Shown: one piece after another, positions 48,521-60,998 of the stretch | Layout: each line of letters begins with the position of its first letter | Position numbering within the stretch: the first letter of the stretch is position 1 | Source: Lingula anatina | Taxonomy: Eukaryota > Brachiopoda > Lingulata > Lingulida > Lingulidae | Reading direction: 5' to 3' | Length of the DNA stretch: 64,000 nucleotides | NCBI RefSeq assembly: GCF_001039355.2 | Contig: NW_019776079.1 | Coordinates: forward strand, 326,069-390,068 | Made by a program: the position numbers and the translations under genes | Notes under the pieces: generated by a model | What the model saw: only the letters and a program-made list of their open reading frames with translations | Told to the model about the DNA's origin: nothing | The model's database searches: none

Positions 48521-50762
48521 TCATTTTCCAGATAGCTGCTGATGTAACTTGGGTACATAATCATCAAATTGTGCCTGGAAAAAGTTCCCAGCTAACAACT
48601 GCAAGTTATATTTCTTGGCAAAATCTCGCACCTTCCAGGATTTTCTGTTGTTGCCAGATCGATTGGTGAGCTTGTGAAGACCCTCAAATGTCTGTTTCCC
48701 TCCAGACTGTTTAAACAACAAGAAGACATAGCGATGCAACCCTGAAAATACAAGTTTTTCTTTATGGGAAGAGAACAATATGAAATATACATGTACATGA
48801 AGTGCATTGGTTACATGTCACACACCTAGACCTCTGTTTAATTACCAAAGGCAATGCAAACAATCTACTAGTACTGTAGTTCGACCTGTGCAATGGAAAC
48901 ACTGAAGGGTATGAGAATTATAATTTTTCAGCCAATGCATTAGCCCCCTTTTGACCACATGTGACTATCTGGTCCACTTTATAACAAGTGCTTCAGACTG
49001 ATTCAAACATTTAAATTTATTTAAATATTTGTTTTTCTAGTAATGATTCAAATACTTCAAACAGCCACATCCTAGCTTAAGACCATTGATAAAGGCAAGT
49101 AAAATATGCTGCACCTGTATCTTTAGGGGGGCCAGCTCCAACATACTCTGACATGACATCTCCCTGGCTGACACTATTGCCTGGGATATTGGTAATCAGC
49201 CAGTGATGCCATTCCCCAAACTTTGGATTCTCCCTACTTGGGGCATCTGGGTCTACAAAGTGAGTTAAAAATGAATTCAAATCTCTGGCATAACCATACA
49301 TGTTTTATATAAATCACATTGTATGTGAAATCAACTTTTTATATGTGTAACTTAACATGTTCAGTCAAGCCTGTAGCCGGGGGGGGGGGGGGGGGGGGGG
49401 CTTCAAGGGTTCAAAAGAACCACCCTTTTTGCTAGGAAAAGGTCCACTCTGGGTAAAATTTGAACTATGTACTTGAGGATTTTATGGTAAAAGGTCCACT
49501 TTTTCCCCCTCTGAAATTGCTGGCTATGGGGCCCGTCAGTTGTTGTTTAAGCTTTAACAATGTATTGTTTAACAAAATCATATTTAGCCAAAAAAGATGA
49601 ACATTTAATAATATTAGCTGACATTATATTATATGTTTTGCTATCAAGCAAAACTTCCAAATATTTGACATACGAGAGAAATAGCCTTCTTTTTTCTTTC
49701 CAGACGTTAATATATAATTTTTCACAGAGATCCAAGTGTAATTGCATCAAATCCAACAGTTAAATGCTTCCCTCTGGTGTTCATTAAATGCACAATACAC
49801 TGCAGCACAGCGCAATGCAATATAGAAAATAATGTCCGAAGCAACTAGTATTAAAATTTGCTCTTATATCACCCTACTTTCTTGGGAATGACCTTTCCTG
49901 TGTTCACTTGGGTCCGGAGTAGTATTTTCTAGTGAATTGCTCTGTATTGTGCATTTTAGGTAGACTCCTTCCCTCCACATATTATTTGTTATAATTACAA
50001 GCCTACATGTAGGTACCATTCATAATTAGTGTATAATATGCTCCATCATCACCATTCCATTTAACAGCAGGCTGATCTTTTACCTGCAAATATATAATAT
50101 GAATACATTTCTTCTTCTAGGAACATTAAATATGTATGCTTTATATTATATATAAACTAAATGAGCCACATAAATGTACTGTACATTGTACAGTATATCA
50201 ACAAGCTGTTTCTGCTTCTAAACAGTGCAGATACTTGCTTAAATGCAAAAGTTAAAGACAAAATAAATAAGTTAATTAATAGAAAATAAAATAATAAATG
50301 AAATTACAAAAAATGCTCTGTATAACTGCATTGTAAACACTGGGGTGGATATTATGTTTATAAATTATACATGTAATACCTGGGTTGGTGTCAAGATCAT
50401 TCCTGGCTGAACATCTCCAAAAGAGTAGGTCAGCTGTAAAGTATTAGAAAAACGATTATCTCAACACCGCAGATAGAAAAAAAACATTGTGGGCCTCTCT
50501 TGTGAGCATGAAGCGAAAGTACATGTATCAAGTACACGTATGTGTTTTAGGAAGTCGGTAAGTATACACGTACTGTACTCAATGAGTAAATTGGAAGTTA
50601 GGATGTTTTGCTTTGTCTGTCAGTATGTGTGTCATGGACATAAAATAAGCCCATGTCATGTTTTATATGTATCTTTAAGAATAATTGTCGTACTTGCAAA
50701 AGAGAGGTTGGTGCAGCATCAATTACGTCAGGGACTACTCCGTCTTTTCCAAAACTGTCCAT
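48521..50762 (-). CDS. phosphatidylethanolamine-binding protein (PEBP/RKIP family)
   Basis: Five exons in phase: 50694-50762, 50380-50433, 50017-50083, 49115-49252, 48521-48741. They give 182 residues (human PEBP1 is 187). Family landmarks are seen in order: [10 protein letters not shown] near the N-terminus, [32 protein letters not shown], the ligand-pocket signature DPDAPSR (about 64-70), [15 protein letters not shown], a [11 protein letters not shown] loop, [12 protein letters not shown], and the C-terminal half-barrel and helix ending [13 protein letters not shown]. These cytosolic proteins bind anionic/phospholipid ligands; in animals they inhibit Raf kinase and some serine proteases. 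The ATG at 50762 was chosen; an upstream in-frame GTG is unlikely to be used. The usual DPDAP is preceded here by IMN rather than the common MTD/MVD. The gene is head-to-head with ZRANB1. Confidence 0.95.
49379..49400. repeat. poly(G) tract
   Basis: About 22 consecutive G in a PEBP intron, possibly part of a degenerate mobile element (followed by a CTTCAAGGGTTCAAAAGAAC motif). Confidence 0.9.
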
Positions 50763-51001
50763 GCTTTCGTTAGATCTCACTTTTCACAACTACTGCAAGG
50801 CGCACCGTAAAGACGATAGCATTTTAATTATTAAAATACCCTAGGTAACACATGTTCTGCACATTATATAAACATATCACAGTAAAGTTAAGGAGTGTCA
50901 CTACAAAATATGCGCACTTATAAGTAAAGCACAATATGTGGCATCGTATGAAAATACGCAACTTCATCTTTTTGCGTGGGCTATCATCCATCTTACGTTA
51001 C

Positions 51002-51021
51002 CACTTCCGTTAATGACGTCA
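51002..51021. promoter_or_regulatory. shared head-to-head promoter: ETS and CRE sites
   Basis: Between the PEBP start (50762, minus) and the ZRANB1 5' exons (plus) lies CACTTCCG (an ETS-type site) followed by the full palindromic cAMP-response element TGACGTCA at 51014-51021. Both are typical of TATA-less bidirectional promoters of housekeeping genes. Use by both genes is inferred. Confidence 0.6.
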
Positions 51022-51049
51022 CGAACCTTTTGTTTGCATTTCTACACCA

Positions 51050-51359
51050 TGTTCTGAGTTTGTTTTGGTTCTAAAATACTCGTCGGGGTTAACTTCAACC
51101 TGCTTATAATATTGATTCTTTAAGGTAGGTCGTTTTAAATTTAGTTAGTGGTGGGTTTAGGTGTGGTTGATATGGGGCCATTACATTTCGAGGTACATCA
51201 TTATCTGTTTTCATCTGTCAGCTGAGCAGAAAGCTCGTCTCGACAGTCAAGTACAAGTGATATCAAGACGCCATGCATACTTTTGATGGTGTTTACTTAC
51301 GGAATACAAGGATTTGTTTATTACTGTGGAAAAGCACCACTGTTTAATATAAGATCATG
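51050..51359 (+). promoter_or_regulatory. ZRANB1: candidate 5' exons of ZRANB1
   Basis: Two donors are plausible for exons splicing to the acceptor at 53362-53363: CTTTAAG|GTAGGT at 51124/51125, giving a purely non-coding exon, and ATCATG|GTAAGC at 51359/51360. The second places an ATG as the last codon of the upstream exon. It is in frame with the coding exon. Confidence 0.5.
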
Positions 51360-51362
51360 GTA

Positions 51363-53362
51363 AGCATGGATATATTTATTATTCATAAATCCTTGAAAGA
51401 TTCCTGTAATGTTTGTCGGATGTGCTTTTCAAGAAAGTAATAAGTTGAGAATGTCTCTTTTTTATAACAAAATTAGATTCCCCCCAATCATTGCAGAGGG
51501 ACACGTGTTAATGATTTGAAATCAGTAGCACTTTAAAGGGTCTATTCCCCAATTTTTCACGGTAAGGTTGTTTAAAGGTCAATCATGCAGTATCGCTGCC
51601 AGAGAAGGGACAAACAGTACCAGAAATCCAGAATAGTTATCAGGAAGTGATCAAAGTATCTAAATTGGCTCTAGTTTGTCAAGTAAGAACCCATTTTAAT
51701 GCAATGGGCATCAAGTACAGCAATATAATATTATATCCCAATTCTTTTTAAGATGAATAGATGCTTTAAGTTACTATGGTGTATTATGATTATGAGGTAT
51801 GGAAACTTATTATATGGGTAATGGAAATGCTTGTAAGTTGTATGTATATATGAGAAATATGATATATCAGCAGGGATGGAGATAAAACTGTATTGCTATT
51901 TATATGGTTCATAACTAAAATGCTGACAGTTCAGTAACATATAAGTTACTTTGACTAAAGAAAACGAGCATAATTATTTTTATCAGTCTGTTATTGATTT
52001 GTACATCACAGTATTTTAGCTTTTAATAGTATCATACCTTTATTCAACAAAGAATGGTGCTTTCTCAGATTCTCATTATATCACACAATTATAATCTGGT
52101 ACATATTTGATTTTATATGTATGCAATTCCAAATAGTAATAGTATGTATTAGGTACTAAGTAAGGAAAGGCTAACCCTCACTTGAATATTCACTTTATCT
52201 TGAAGAAAAGCCTTAATCTTTAGGTTCAATATTTTTTATGATGAGTTGTGCTCTAGGGAATATCAGCATGGGTGAGTTTCCATATTAGGATCTGTAAGTA
52301 CTGGTCTCAGTGGACTTTTTCCAAATGATGCTTGACAACATATTTGTTAAATAGGATGATGTTTTGTGACAAATGAACCATTTACAAGTAGGTACTTGTA
52401 TGAAAATTACAGTATTATGGTACCCATAATTCTTAAATCAATAATTCATTAAACTAAATCTGAATTGCTTTTGGTATAAGTATTCAGATTACAGAGAAGT
52501 TATGCAGCTAATAACAAAATGCAGTTTGTACATATTTTTTTAATTTTTTCTAAATTGTTCATCAATACCCTTTGTCAAACAAAGCAGTAAACTGATTGGT
52601 CATGATACGCTTAGTCAAATCACCATTTTTTTGTCAATTTGTTATCCAAATGGTTATAATTTGACTAAAACAAGTCAAATCAAGCCCTTTCTGTTTAGCC
52701 AATTTATGTCAGTTTTTAGCATTTGGCTAAATTGGCGAGTGTTAGCGTTTCCCCAGGTAAGGTTTATAAGTCTCACATTACTGTTTGTAAACATTTTAAA
52801 GATGCATACAAAGTCAATTTTTTGTCACAAAAACCAAATAAATGCCAGCATATAGTTTCAAGTAGTATAACTAAGAGAATTACCAAAAGGCATTTTTTAA
52901 TTTTACCTGAAAATGATGTTTGAACAGATTTTTCTGCTGGCATTCTAAGCTGTATGTCAATGGGGCAGGAAAGTAGGTCACCGAAGTAGGTTAAATTTAC
53001 AACCAAAAATTTAAAGAAAGGAGCAGTCTAAAGGTCTTTTATGGCAGATTGAGTGATCTATTCAGTTTATCCCTTGGCATGTGGAATTTATTTGAGTCAT
53101 ATAAGAATCTAGTAGAAGTGGTTTACATGTGTTACTGGGAATCCACGCTCCACCGATGCTCAGTTCGTATGTACCTTTAAGTGCCCTTAGTATTTTGCCA
53201 GTAACAAATTTTTATAGTATTTTGTACTCTGCATTTGTTATTTTTGCTCACATTGATTTTGTCATATTCGTTAATGCAAAGTATAATACCAAATGTCAGT
53301 TTCAGTTATATGCAAGTTTTTTATGTTTATGACTGTCACTAATAGTTTTCCTTACTATTTTA
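51363..53362. other. first intron of ZRANB1
   Basis: About 2 kb of AT-rich intronic sequence with no recognisable gene. Short ORFs here lack conserved features. Confidence 0.6.
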
Positions 53363-53399
53363 GGAGAACAATTTTGTTTGGTACCCAAAGCCTTCCATC

Positions 53400-56300
53400 A
53401 TGAATGAGGGGAGGAAGTGGTCATGCGAATATTGTACCTATGAAAACTTCCCAGCTACTAAACGCTGTACTCTGTGCCGTGCTTTGCGCCCACCACAGCT
53501 CATCAATGATGAGACAGTGGAACAAGATATCTACAAAATGGCTCCCTTGATTTGCCAAGATGTGGACAATGGGAACATAAGCAGTGGTAGTAGTACCTCA
53601 GGGGTGACCTCTTCAGACATTGGAAAAAAATGGTCCTGCCATGTTTGTACCTATCTCAACTGGCCTAGAGCCATTAAATGTACACAGTGTCTTACCCCAA
53701 GACTCAAGTCTCCATCCCCAACTTCTCCTACTCATAGTTTTACCAAACCTCTTAGTATAAATGTAAATATATCAGAACCCTCAGGATCTCGATATGCTGC
53801 CAGACGGAACTCACCAAGCTCACCAGAGGCAACAAAGGAGCATAACAATGACAGGAATAAAGCAGTTGCTGCAGCATTGATAAAATGGTGCTGCAAGGCT
53901 TGCACATATGAGAACTGGCCTCGTTCACAGAAGTGTGTCATATGTGGCACAGCTCGCGGACGTTTTTCTTCAGGTACATCAGCAGCAGAGACTGCAAGTG
54001 CAGAGGATGGACACATAGACTCACCTTCTATACAGGAGAATAGTGCTGCTTGTGATAATAAGAACACAAATAGCAGCAGCAGCAGTAGTACCAGTTGTTC
54101 TAGTAGTGGTTCAAATTTAACAAGTAGCATATCTGCAGTCACAAAAGGTGCTCCTCGCTCTCCTCCTGCTGCTCGTAGTGCTGAGGTGATAGCTGGGGCC
54201 TCAGGAGGAGCCTCTGCTTCAGCTCCTTCACCCACTATATATCAAGAAAAGAATAAAGAGGAAAGAAGGCGTCTCAAGCAGATAAGGAACCGCATGTGTG
54301 AGAGTGACTGGTTGTGGCTGAATGCCTGTTCTGGTGTTGTAGAAGGAGATGCTCAGGCTGTGGAGGCTTTTATTCAGTCAGGGGGTGACCCTGCAAGACA
54401 TTTGACAGCTGATGAGGTGGCTATACTAAATAGACCTAGTGCATTTGTGCCAGGGTACACTATCGTTCATCTAGCCATACGTTTTCAACGAGAGGACATG
54501 TTAGCAGTTTTGTTAACCAGCACAGATGTAGCCAGTAAAGCAGCTAAACGCATGCCTTCACATGTCAGTCCTGATCTGGCAGCAGAAATATTGCGTGAGA
54601 TTTCATCTTCCATCCGTCAAAGGAAAGGAGACTTTCCTTGTTACTTCCTCACTGAGTGCGCTACCTTTGCACTCCCTACAGGTAAGATTACTGTCTTACT
54701 GTATGATATGCGAGGCCTCATTCAGACAGGACAGTTCAGACAGGGATATTTTAGATTGCAAAATATAATATTGTTTGGCATTAGATGACCAGATAACATG
54801 TATATGTAAGTGTGTAGTTGTAAGATGAACAAATGAAAAAAATGAAAAAAGAACAAAGCTTATTAAGTAGTTCTGTCCATTCTCGAGTCTGTGGTTTACA
54901 GGCAATTTCAGGTGGTCAGAACACCCAAACAACATGAGCACATTATCTGTGTTAGAGCTGGCCCTGCATAATGAAACCTCATGTACCTATACTACAGTGT
55001 TGTATTGTTTACATATAAGGAACATTTGTTCAGTTCCCCACACGGTTTCCCACAAATAATCTGGACTTTTAGCTTGGCAATCTTCTAAGCCTTCAACAGG
55101 TAAGCTACTAGTTAAAAGTGAGTAAAAATTGCCCCAGATGCAGGCTGGATACATTTATACCATTTGCTATGAAATTGTGCCCAGTGTGTGTCATCTTTGG
55201 CAATAAGAAAGAAAATTGTTATATTTTACTCTCTACAATATGACTGTCTTAATTTGGAAATGTACAGGATTTCATTAGATACAAGATCAACTGAAATACA
55301 TAAGATCCTCAGATCTGTTCTAAATGGCCTCATAGATCATTGCATACATTTTAGTCTTATTGAACTTGAACTGGTCTTATTGGGCTATTTCACAATATTA
55401 CCCCTTTGTTTTTTGTGCATGTCAATTAAAATAGACATATATAGAGTAGTAGTAACTGACTTCGGATTACTTGAAATGGAATAAATAGATGTCACTGAAG
55501 GTTTTCCAGGGTAAAAGATGTTTTAGACTAGGTAATCCTGTGGAATTACTCTATGGTGGGAAAAGTTGAAAACATGTTTGTCCTTATAGTAAACCAGAGA
55601 TTGTTTGTCTGTTCTGTTGGGATAAAAATAGTGATTTATAAGCTGAAACAAGTACTATCATAAAATGTTTGGAGTACTTAATGACACAATAACACAAGAA
55701 GGATTGGCCAATTGTAAACATAGAGGTGCATTCTGTTACTTATGGGTTAGTTTACCCTTAAGGTATCCCTAATAAGTTTTTTAACTGTTTATTTCATAAT
55801 ACTGTGTATTATAAATGCAAACCAAACCACTAATGACTATTGAGTGGGATCTTGTGATGATCCCAGTGAGCTATATTCAGCAGTAAATGATTTCTCCTGA
55901 GTCAAAGGAATGGGGTAAGTTCGCTAGTTTGTATGCTGAGTAACCTGGTTGTTTTGGCCATAGTCCAGATGAATGCATTCACCTCAGCATATCTTACCTG
56001 AAATGACTGAGCCATAGATCTGTGCGCATTGATAGTATAGAGGATGAACTGATTTAACTACTGAATACCTGAAATAACTCTGATATATGTTAAAATGTCA
56101 AAAATAAATCTTTATTTAATTAAATCACCATGTCCCTAAATAATTTTGGCATGCATTCTTACTGATAATTAAGCAGGACAATAGTTCTATTGATTTCGTA
56201 TCTGAAATAATTCTTTTCAACACGAAACATTTTAATTCATTACATAAAAGTAAGGCTGTTTGACCAATACAATTTAGTTTGTGTAGACTGAAGGAAAGGC

Positions 56301-56696
56301 TAAAAACAGAAACCTAATTGAATAAATTTTTTAAATAACTGCTCGGCATGAAGCAGTTAATAATATGTGGGATGCACTGAAGTCTGAAAACATTGGAATA
56401 TGAAAGGAAACATAGTATGATGCTGAGCTCACCATATGATGGTTCGTATTTTAGTCAAATTACTAGTATATTTTTCTAAGGCAATTTAATGAAAATTTGT
56501 GAAAAAAAATGAAATACTTTTAGGCAAATATTTGAAAGAAATATGTAGCCAATGATCACAATTGTTGACAAATCTGCTGAAGGGATGGAGGTTGAGAGAG
56601 GCCAAAAATTGGAAAATTGCAGCATGCCTGTGTGCTGTATGTTCTATTTCAGGACCAACTGTTATGTATCCTATATCAGTGCCCACTGGGCAAAGG

Positions 56697-56794
<98 letters not shown>

Positions 56795-59700
56795 TAACCA
56801 AGTTGTAACCTTGTTACTTTTTTGCATGGTAATCTGCTTACCAGTACCTAAGCTAGTATACAAGATAAAGTGGAAATATTCAAATGTTTTACATTGAAAT
56901 TAAAATTCAGTTACAGTAGTTACCACAGACATTATCTGGATCCTTTCACATTTCTGAATAATTAGATATTTTAAAATAATTTTTGCTTTAACCTGACCAT
57001 TTATTAATTTTTTATATCCCTGAGTTGCAAATAGTTTTTGGAGAATATGTGGTAGTGTTAACATAAATGAAAATAAATAAAAAAATAATAATGAAATTTA
57101 TAAAATATATAGAAAGTGCATTAGAAATTGCATCCATTCTTAGATTTTAACATTGATGATATTGTGAAGATTGGATTTTGAAGATTGCCATGTTGAGCAT
57201 GTATTTTTTTTTTATCATTTTAGACATTGAAGATCTTCCAAGGCCTGTCCAAAAACAGTTGTTTGATGAATTATTAGATAGAGATGTTCAAAAAGGTATG
57301 GTTTGTGTAAGTTTTGCCTTTTTTGTTTAAGTCGGCTGCTTCATAATGTTGTCAGACACATTTCAAACTTCCTTGTTGTGAACAGCTGTAAAGCAAGGTG
57401 AAAGTAAAGCCTTGAGTCAGGTTTTACAAAAAGAAAGCCAACTACACAAGGTAAGCCTATCTGTTTTAAGGCATATAGTGGCATGGCTGCTTTGGGGAAA
57501 TTCCTAAATTTAAAAAGTATGCCAAACTACCTTTTGGGTTTGCTCATCAAGCTTGTTGAACTGCCTGCTCTGCTATAATGGCATTCTCTAAGTCTGGATT
57601 ACAAATGAGATTGCTCTCCATGCTAATGTTATCATCTTCCATCCTGGCCCCAGGTTACATGTCCTCAATTGACCAGATATGTATGTCTTTCCATAAGAAT
57701 CGTACTGTAGTATTGATTTCCCAAACCTAGCTCTACAAAATCACTGATGTGATTTACATGTACAGTTTATCTTCATTTGTTATAAGTCTGGTGTATGCAG
57801 GACTCATTCTGGCATACTTTTTTTTTTTTTTTTGTTAAATTTAGTATAAGTCATATCTGAGCTGAAACAGTGACTGTCACTGACATAGAAACGGGTGTCA
57901 ATTTTCACTGGCCAAAATTTTGTGTGAAGCATGCAAATAAAACAGGGATTTCATTTTGCTGAAGAAAACCATTCTACACCCCAGCTGTGGGAAGGTTATA
58001 TTACCAGCAACAGCAGATTTTGAAAACAACCTGTTGAAACAGGATGGTTTCATGTTTCATATTTCCTTTAGAGTATTGTGAAGCAACATGAATGCGGGAT
58101 ATCAGGACATAAATTTTTTTCATTTTATAGTCTAAACCTATGCCAAATGTTGAGGTGAAAAAAGTGTCTGATATTTTTTATTCACCTTCACAGGAAAAAT
58201 AATCTGTAAAGAATCAATGCTATAGTGCCATGTTAAGCTCACAACCACAAGTTTATAAGATGCTGGTCTAGGCATTACAGTGATTTCATGTAACAGGTAT
58301 ATAATGTTGTAACATGATCCACTCATAAAGCAAAATATAACTGCTGTTCTGAATTATATGTTCATGGCAGATGCCCATGTATGTATAAATCACAGTGAAA
58401 TATACAACAGATAAATTATCAATGAGATTTCTATGACTGACATAAAGACGAGAATATGGATTTTTCCCTAATAAAGAATCTGCTAGGTATGCTGTATAAT
58501 ATGTCAAGTGTAATTGATAATGTAAACACCAGGTGTAAAAGCTGCACATTAGGTTCTATTTCATTGTTGTTTATATTCAACAAGATGAGTAGCATAAAAA
58601 AATCATTGTAATTTTGTCAATTTGCATTTCATTTGTTAATGTAATAACAACATAAAGTTTATGGACCTGTAAGGTTTTATTTCTTTCTTGTTTATTTTTA
58701 ACAAGACAAGTGGCATGAAAAGATATCATTGTAATATTTTCAATTTACAATTCATTTGTTAATGTAGTAACAAAGTAAAGTTTATGGACCTAAAACTGAA
58801 CTTCATTGGATGTTTTTATCTGCCAATCACAAAACTACAAACTCTTGCTAACACATGCAGTAGTTTTACATGTTGGCATATTGTATTAATTTATCTTTTG
58901 TGCGAAGTGGTATTGTTCAACAAACTTCAAATTTTATATTGCAAAAGCTCTTTTAAAATGTTATGGGTAGTTTTAGTAAACCCAAGCAGAATTGATCATG
59001 TCTTTGTGTAATTGCATATACTAGTTGTTTTTCACACATTTATACCATATGTTGTAGAATTGGAAGTAGAAGAGCAAATCATCAATTGGAGCCATGAGAT
59101 TACAGAGAGGCTTGGCAGTAGGTTGTATGCTCTGTGGAACCGTACAGCTGGGGACTGCCTCCTAGACTCAGTGCTCCAGTCCACTTGGGGAATTTTTGAC
59201 AGGGACAACACATTACGGAGGGCCATGTCAGACAGCTTGACTGAGGGAGCTTGCACGTGAGTGACCTCTACACTCTAACCCTTCCTGTGTCAAGAATATT
59301 TGGAAATACAAGTATTGTTTATTATTATTATTATTGTATTTGTAGCAGGAATACAGGATTGTTGTGCTAAAATACACAACATTCAAATGAACAATATTTA
59401 AAAAAAAATTTTTTTTTGTTCTCTTGAGAAAATCACTTTTAAAATCAAGGGAAATTAATAATCATCTTAGGTGTTTATATGTTGAAAATTAAGTTTTCAT
59501 ATGATATCATTGGGAAATCTGGTAATCTGTAAGGTTGACCTTGCTGTTTGTAGATTCTATCCAAGATGGAAAGAGTATGAGTCTGTACAGGCCCAGACCA
59601 TGCAGTTCAGTCTAGAGGAGAACCAGTGGCAGCAAGACTGGGCCATACTTCTCAGTCTAGCTGGCCAACCAGGTAAGTTCTTGTTGTGATATTATACTGA

Positions 59701-60998
59701 CTCTTAAAGTCAATTCTAAAGCATGGGAAAAAAGCAGGTTAGAATATCTTGAAAGAATGTTTCACAATGGAGACTATTGCCAGGATGATTTCAAATTTGA
59801 GTTGTAGACATTTAAAAAAGCGTTATCTTCTTACTATAAAAATATATATGTATTCTTATCCTTTAGGAGCTGCGCTGGAACAGATCCATATTTTTGCAGT
59901 GGCACATATCCTAAGGAGACCTATAATTGTTTATGGAGTTAAATTTGTCAAGAATTTTAGAGGAGAAAATATTGGAATTGCAAGATTTCAAGGTTAATGC
60001 ATCTCATGTGAAGAATAATTCCTGTGTTTGTTTGTACACTTATTTTCATTTAAGTCTTCATTTGACTCTAGCATTTTGTACCATATAACTGGCACAGTTT
60101 GAAGACTTTTAGAACGCATAAGTGACTTAAAATTCCATGTCAAGTTTTTTCAAATGTACATATCATGCATATTTTCTTTGTGACGTAAAATTGAATTTTT
60201 ATATCATGTTCTAGGTGTGTACCTGCCTCTGTTGTGGGAGCAGAGTTTCTGTTGGAAGACACCCATTGCTCTGGGCTACACCAGGGGGCATTTTTCTGCC
60301 TTAGTTGCCATGGAGATAGACACAGATGAGAACGTAGGAGCTGGTGCTAATATAGATACCAATGAGGATGCTCAAACTGCTTACTTGCCATTGACAGACA
60401 GTGAAGGGAAGCTTCTCCCTGTTCATTTTCTCACAGCCTCAGAGGTAAGTAATTGCTCCGTGCACACATCTTTTTTGAACCTGTTTATGTTTGTTGTAGA
60501 GTTGCTTTACCTTCAAATTGTTATCATGGTAGCTTTAAGGTGGCAATATGCCATTAGTCAAGGTACCTGATTTGCCACTGTATTTACAATTAGTTTTTTT
60601 CTGGTATGTTTTAACTTGATATGTAGTTGTGTTAGTTGAAACTTCTCAAATAGGATGTGTCATAAAAAGCAGTTCATCTAATGGGACGTAATGCAGTTAG
60701 CTTTTTTGCATTTTGCATGATAGATTATACATCGATAATTTGTTTGTCAACTCTATTATTTCCTCTCACGCAGACTGGTAAAGAGGAAGCCATTCTCAGG
60801 GACTGGTTAGACTGTTGTGTCACTGATGGTGGATTACTTGTTGCACAGCAGAAGTTTGGCAAGCAGCCCACACAGGTTCGCCAAATGATGGACGAATGGC
60901 TGGACCGCTATAGGAAAATTGCTCATGTTGTTCAGTCTCCCACAAGATCTCAGTGCCAACAGACTTTATCCAGTGATGGAGAAACTGATGACGAGTGA
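53400..60998 (+). CDS. ZRANB1: ubiquitin thioesterase ZRANB1 (TRABID)
   Basis: Seven coding exons in phase: 53400-54681, 57224-57295, 59058-59256, 59554-59672, 59867-59992, 60215-60444, 60774-60998. They give 750 residues (human 708). Three NZF zinc fingers lie at about 5-30 (KWSCEYCTYENFPATKRCTL), 77-102 (KWSCHVCTYLNWPRAIKC) and 162-186 (KWCCKACTYENWPRSQKC); each keeps the Thr-Tyr pair used for ubiquitin binding. A low-complexity Ser/Ala linker follows, then the ankyrin-type ubiquitin-binding domain (about 300-430, with LTADEVAILNRPSAF and IVHLAIRFQREDMLA). The OTU domain has NRTAGDCLLDSVLQ with catalytic Cys485, and GYTRGHFSALVAME with catalytic His625. TRABID cleaves K29-, K33- and K63-linked ubiquitin chains and is linked to Wnt and epigenetic signalling. 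The C-terminus is acidic. The start ATG matches the family N-terminus; an in-frame alternative may exist upstream. Confidence 0.97.
56700..56792. repeat. (AT)n microsatellite
   Basis: More than 45 AT units in ZRANB1 intron 1 of the coding region. The long Tyr/Ile ORFs through it are artefacts. Confidence 0.98.
57386..57450 (+). other. ZRANB1: possible frame-shifting cassette exon in ZRANB1
   Basis: 65 bp bounded by an acceptor (TTGTGAACAG|C) and a consensus donor (CACAAG|GTAAGC). It is open in the frame delivered by exon 57224-57295 (AVKQGESKALSQVLQKESQL). Because 65 is not a multiple of three, inclusion puts exon 59058-59256 out of frame, with a TAG after three codons. The constitutive join skips it. 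Confidence 0.35.
57451..59057. other. ZRANB1 intron
   Basis: AT-rich intron with a T-run near 57820. About 130 bp at 58553-58680 and 58675-58800 look like two diverged copies of one segment (both have AACAAGA.[AG]AGT.GCAT and ATTTGTTAATGTA.TAACAA blocks). No gene is seen. Confidence 0.5.

Noticed and set aside
53732-54235. 167-codon minus-strand ORF
   Set aside because: It is the antisense shadow of the first ZRANB1 coding exon.
56486-56897. Tyr/Ile-repeat ORFs on both strands
   Set aside because: They are produced by the (AT)n microsatellite in a ZRANB1 intron.
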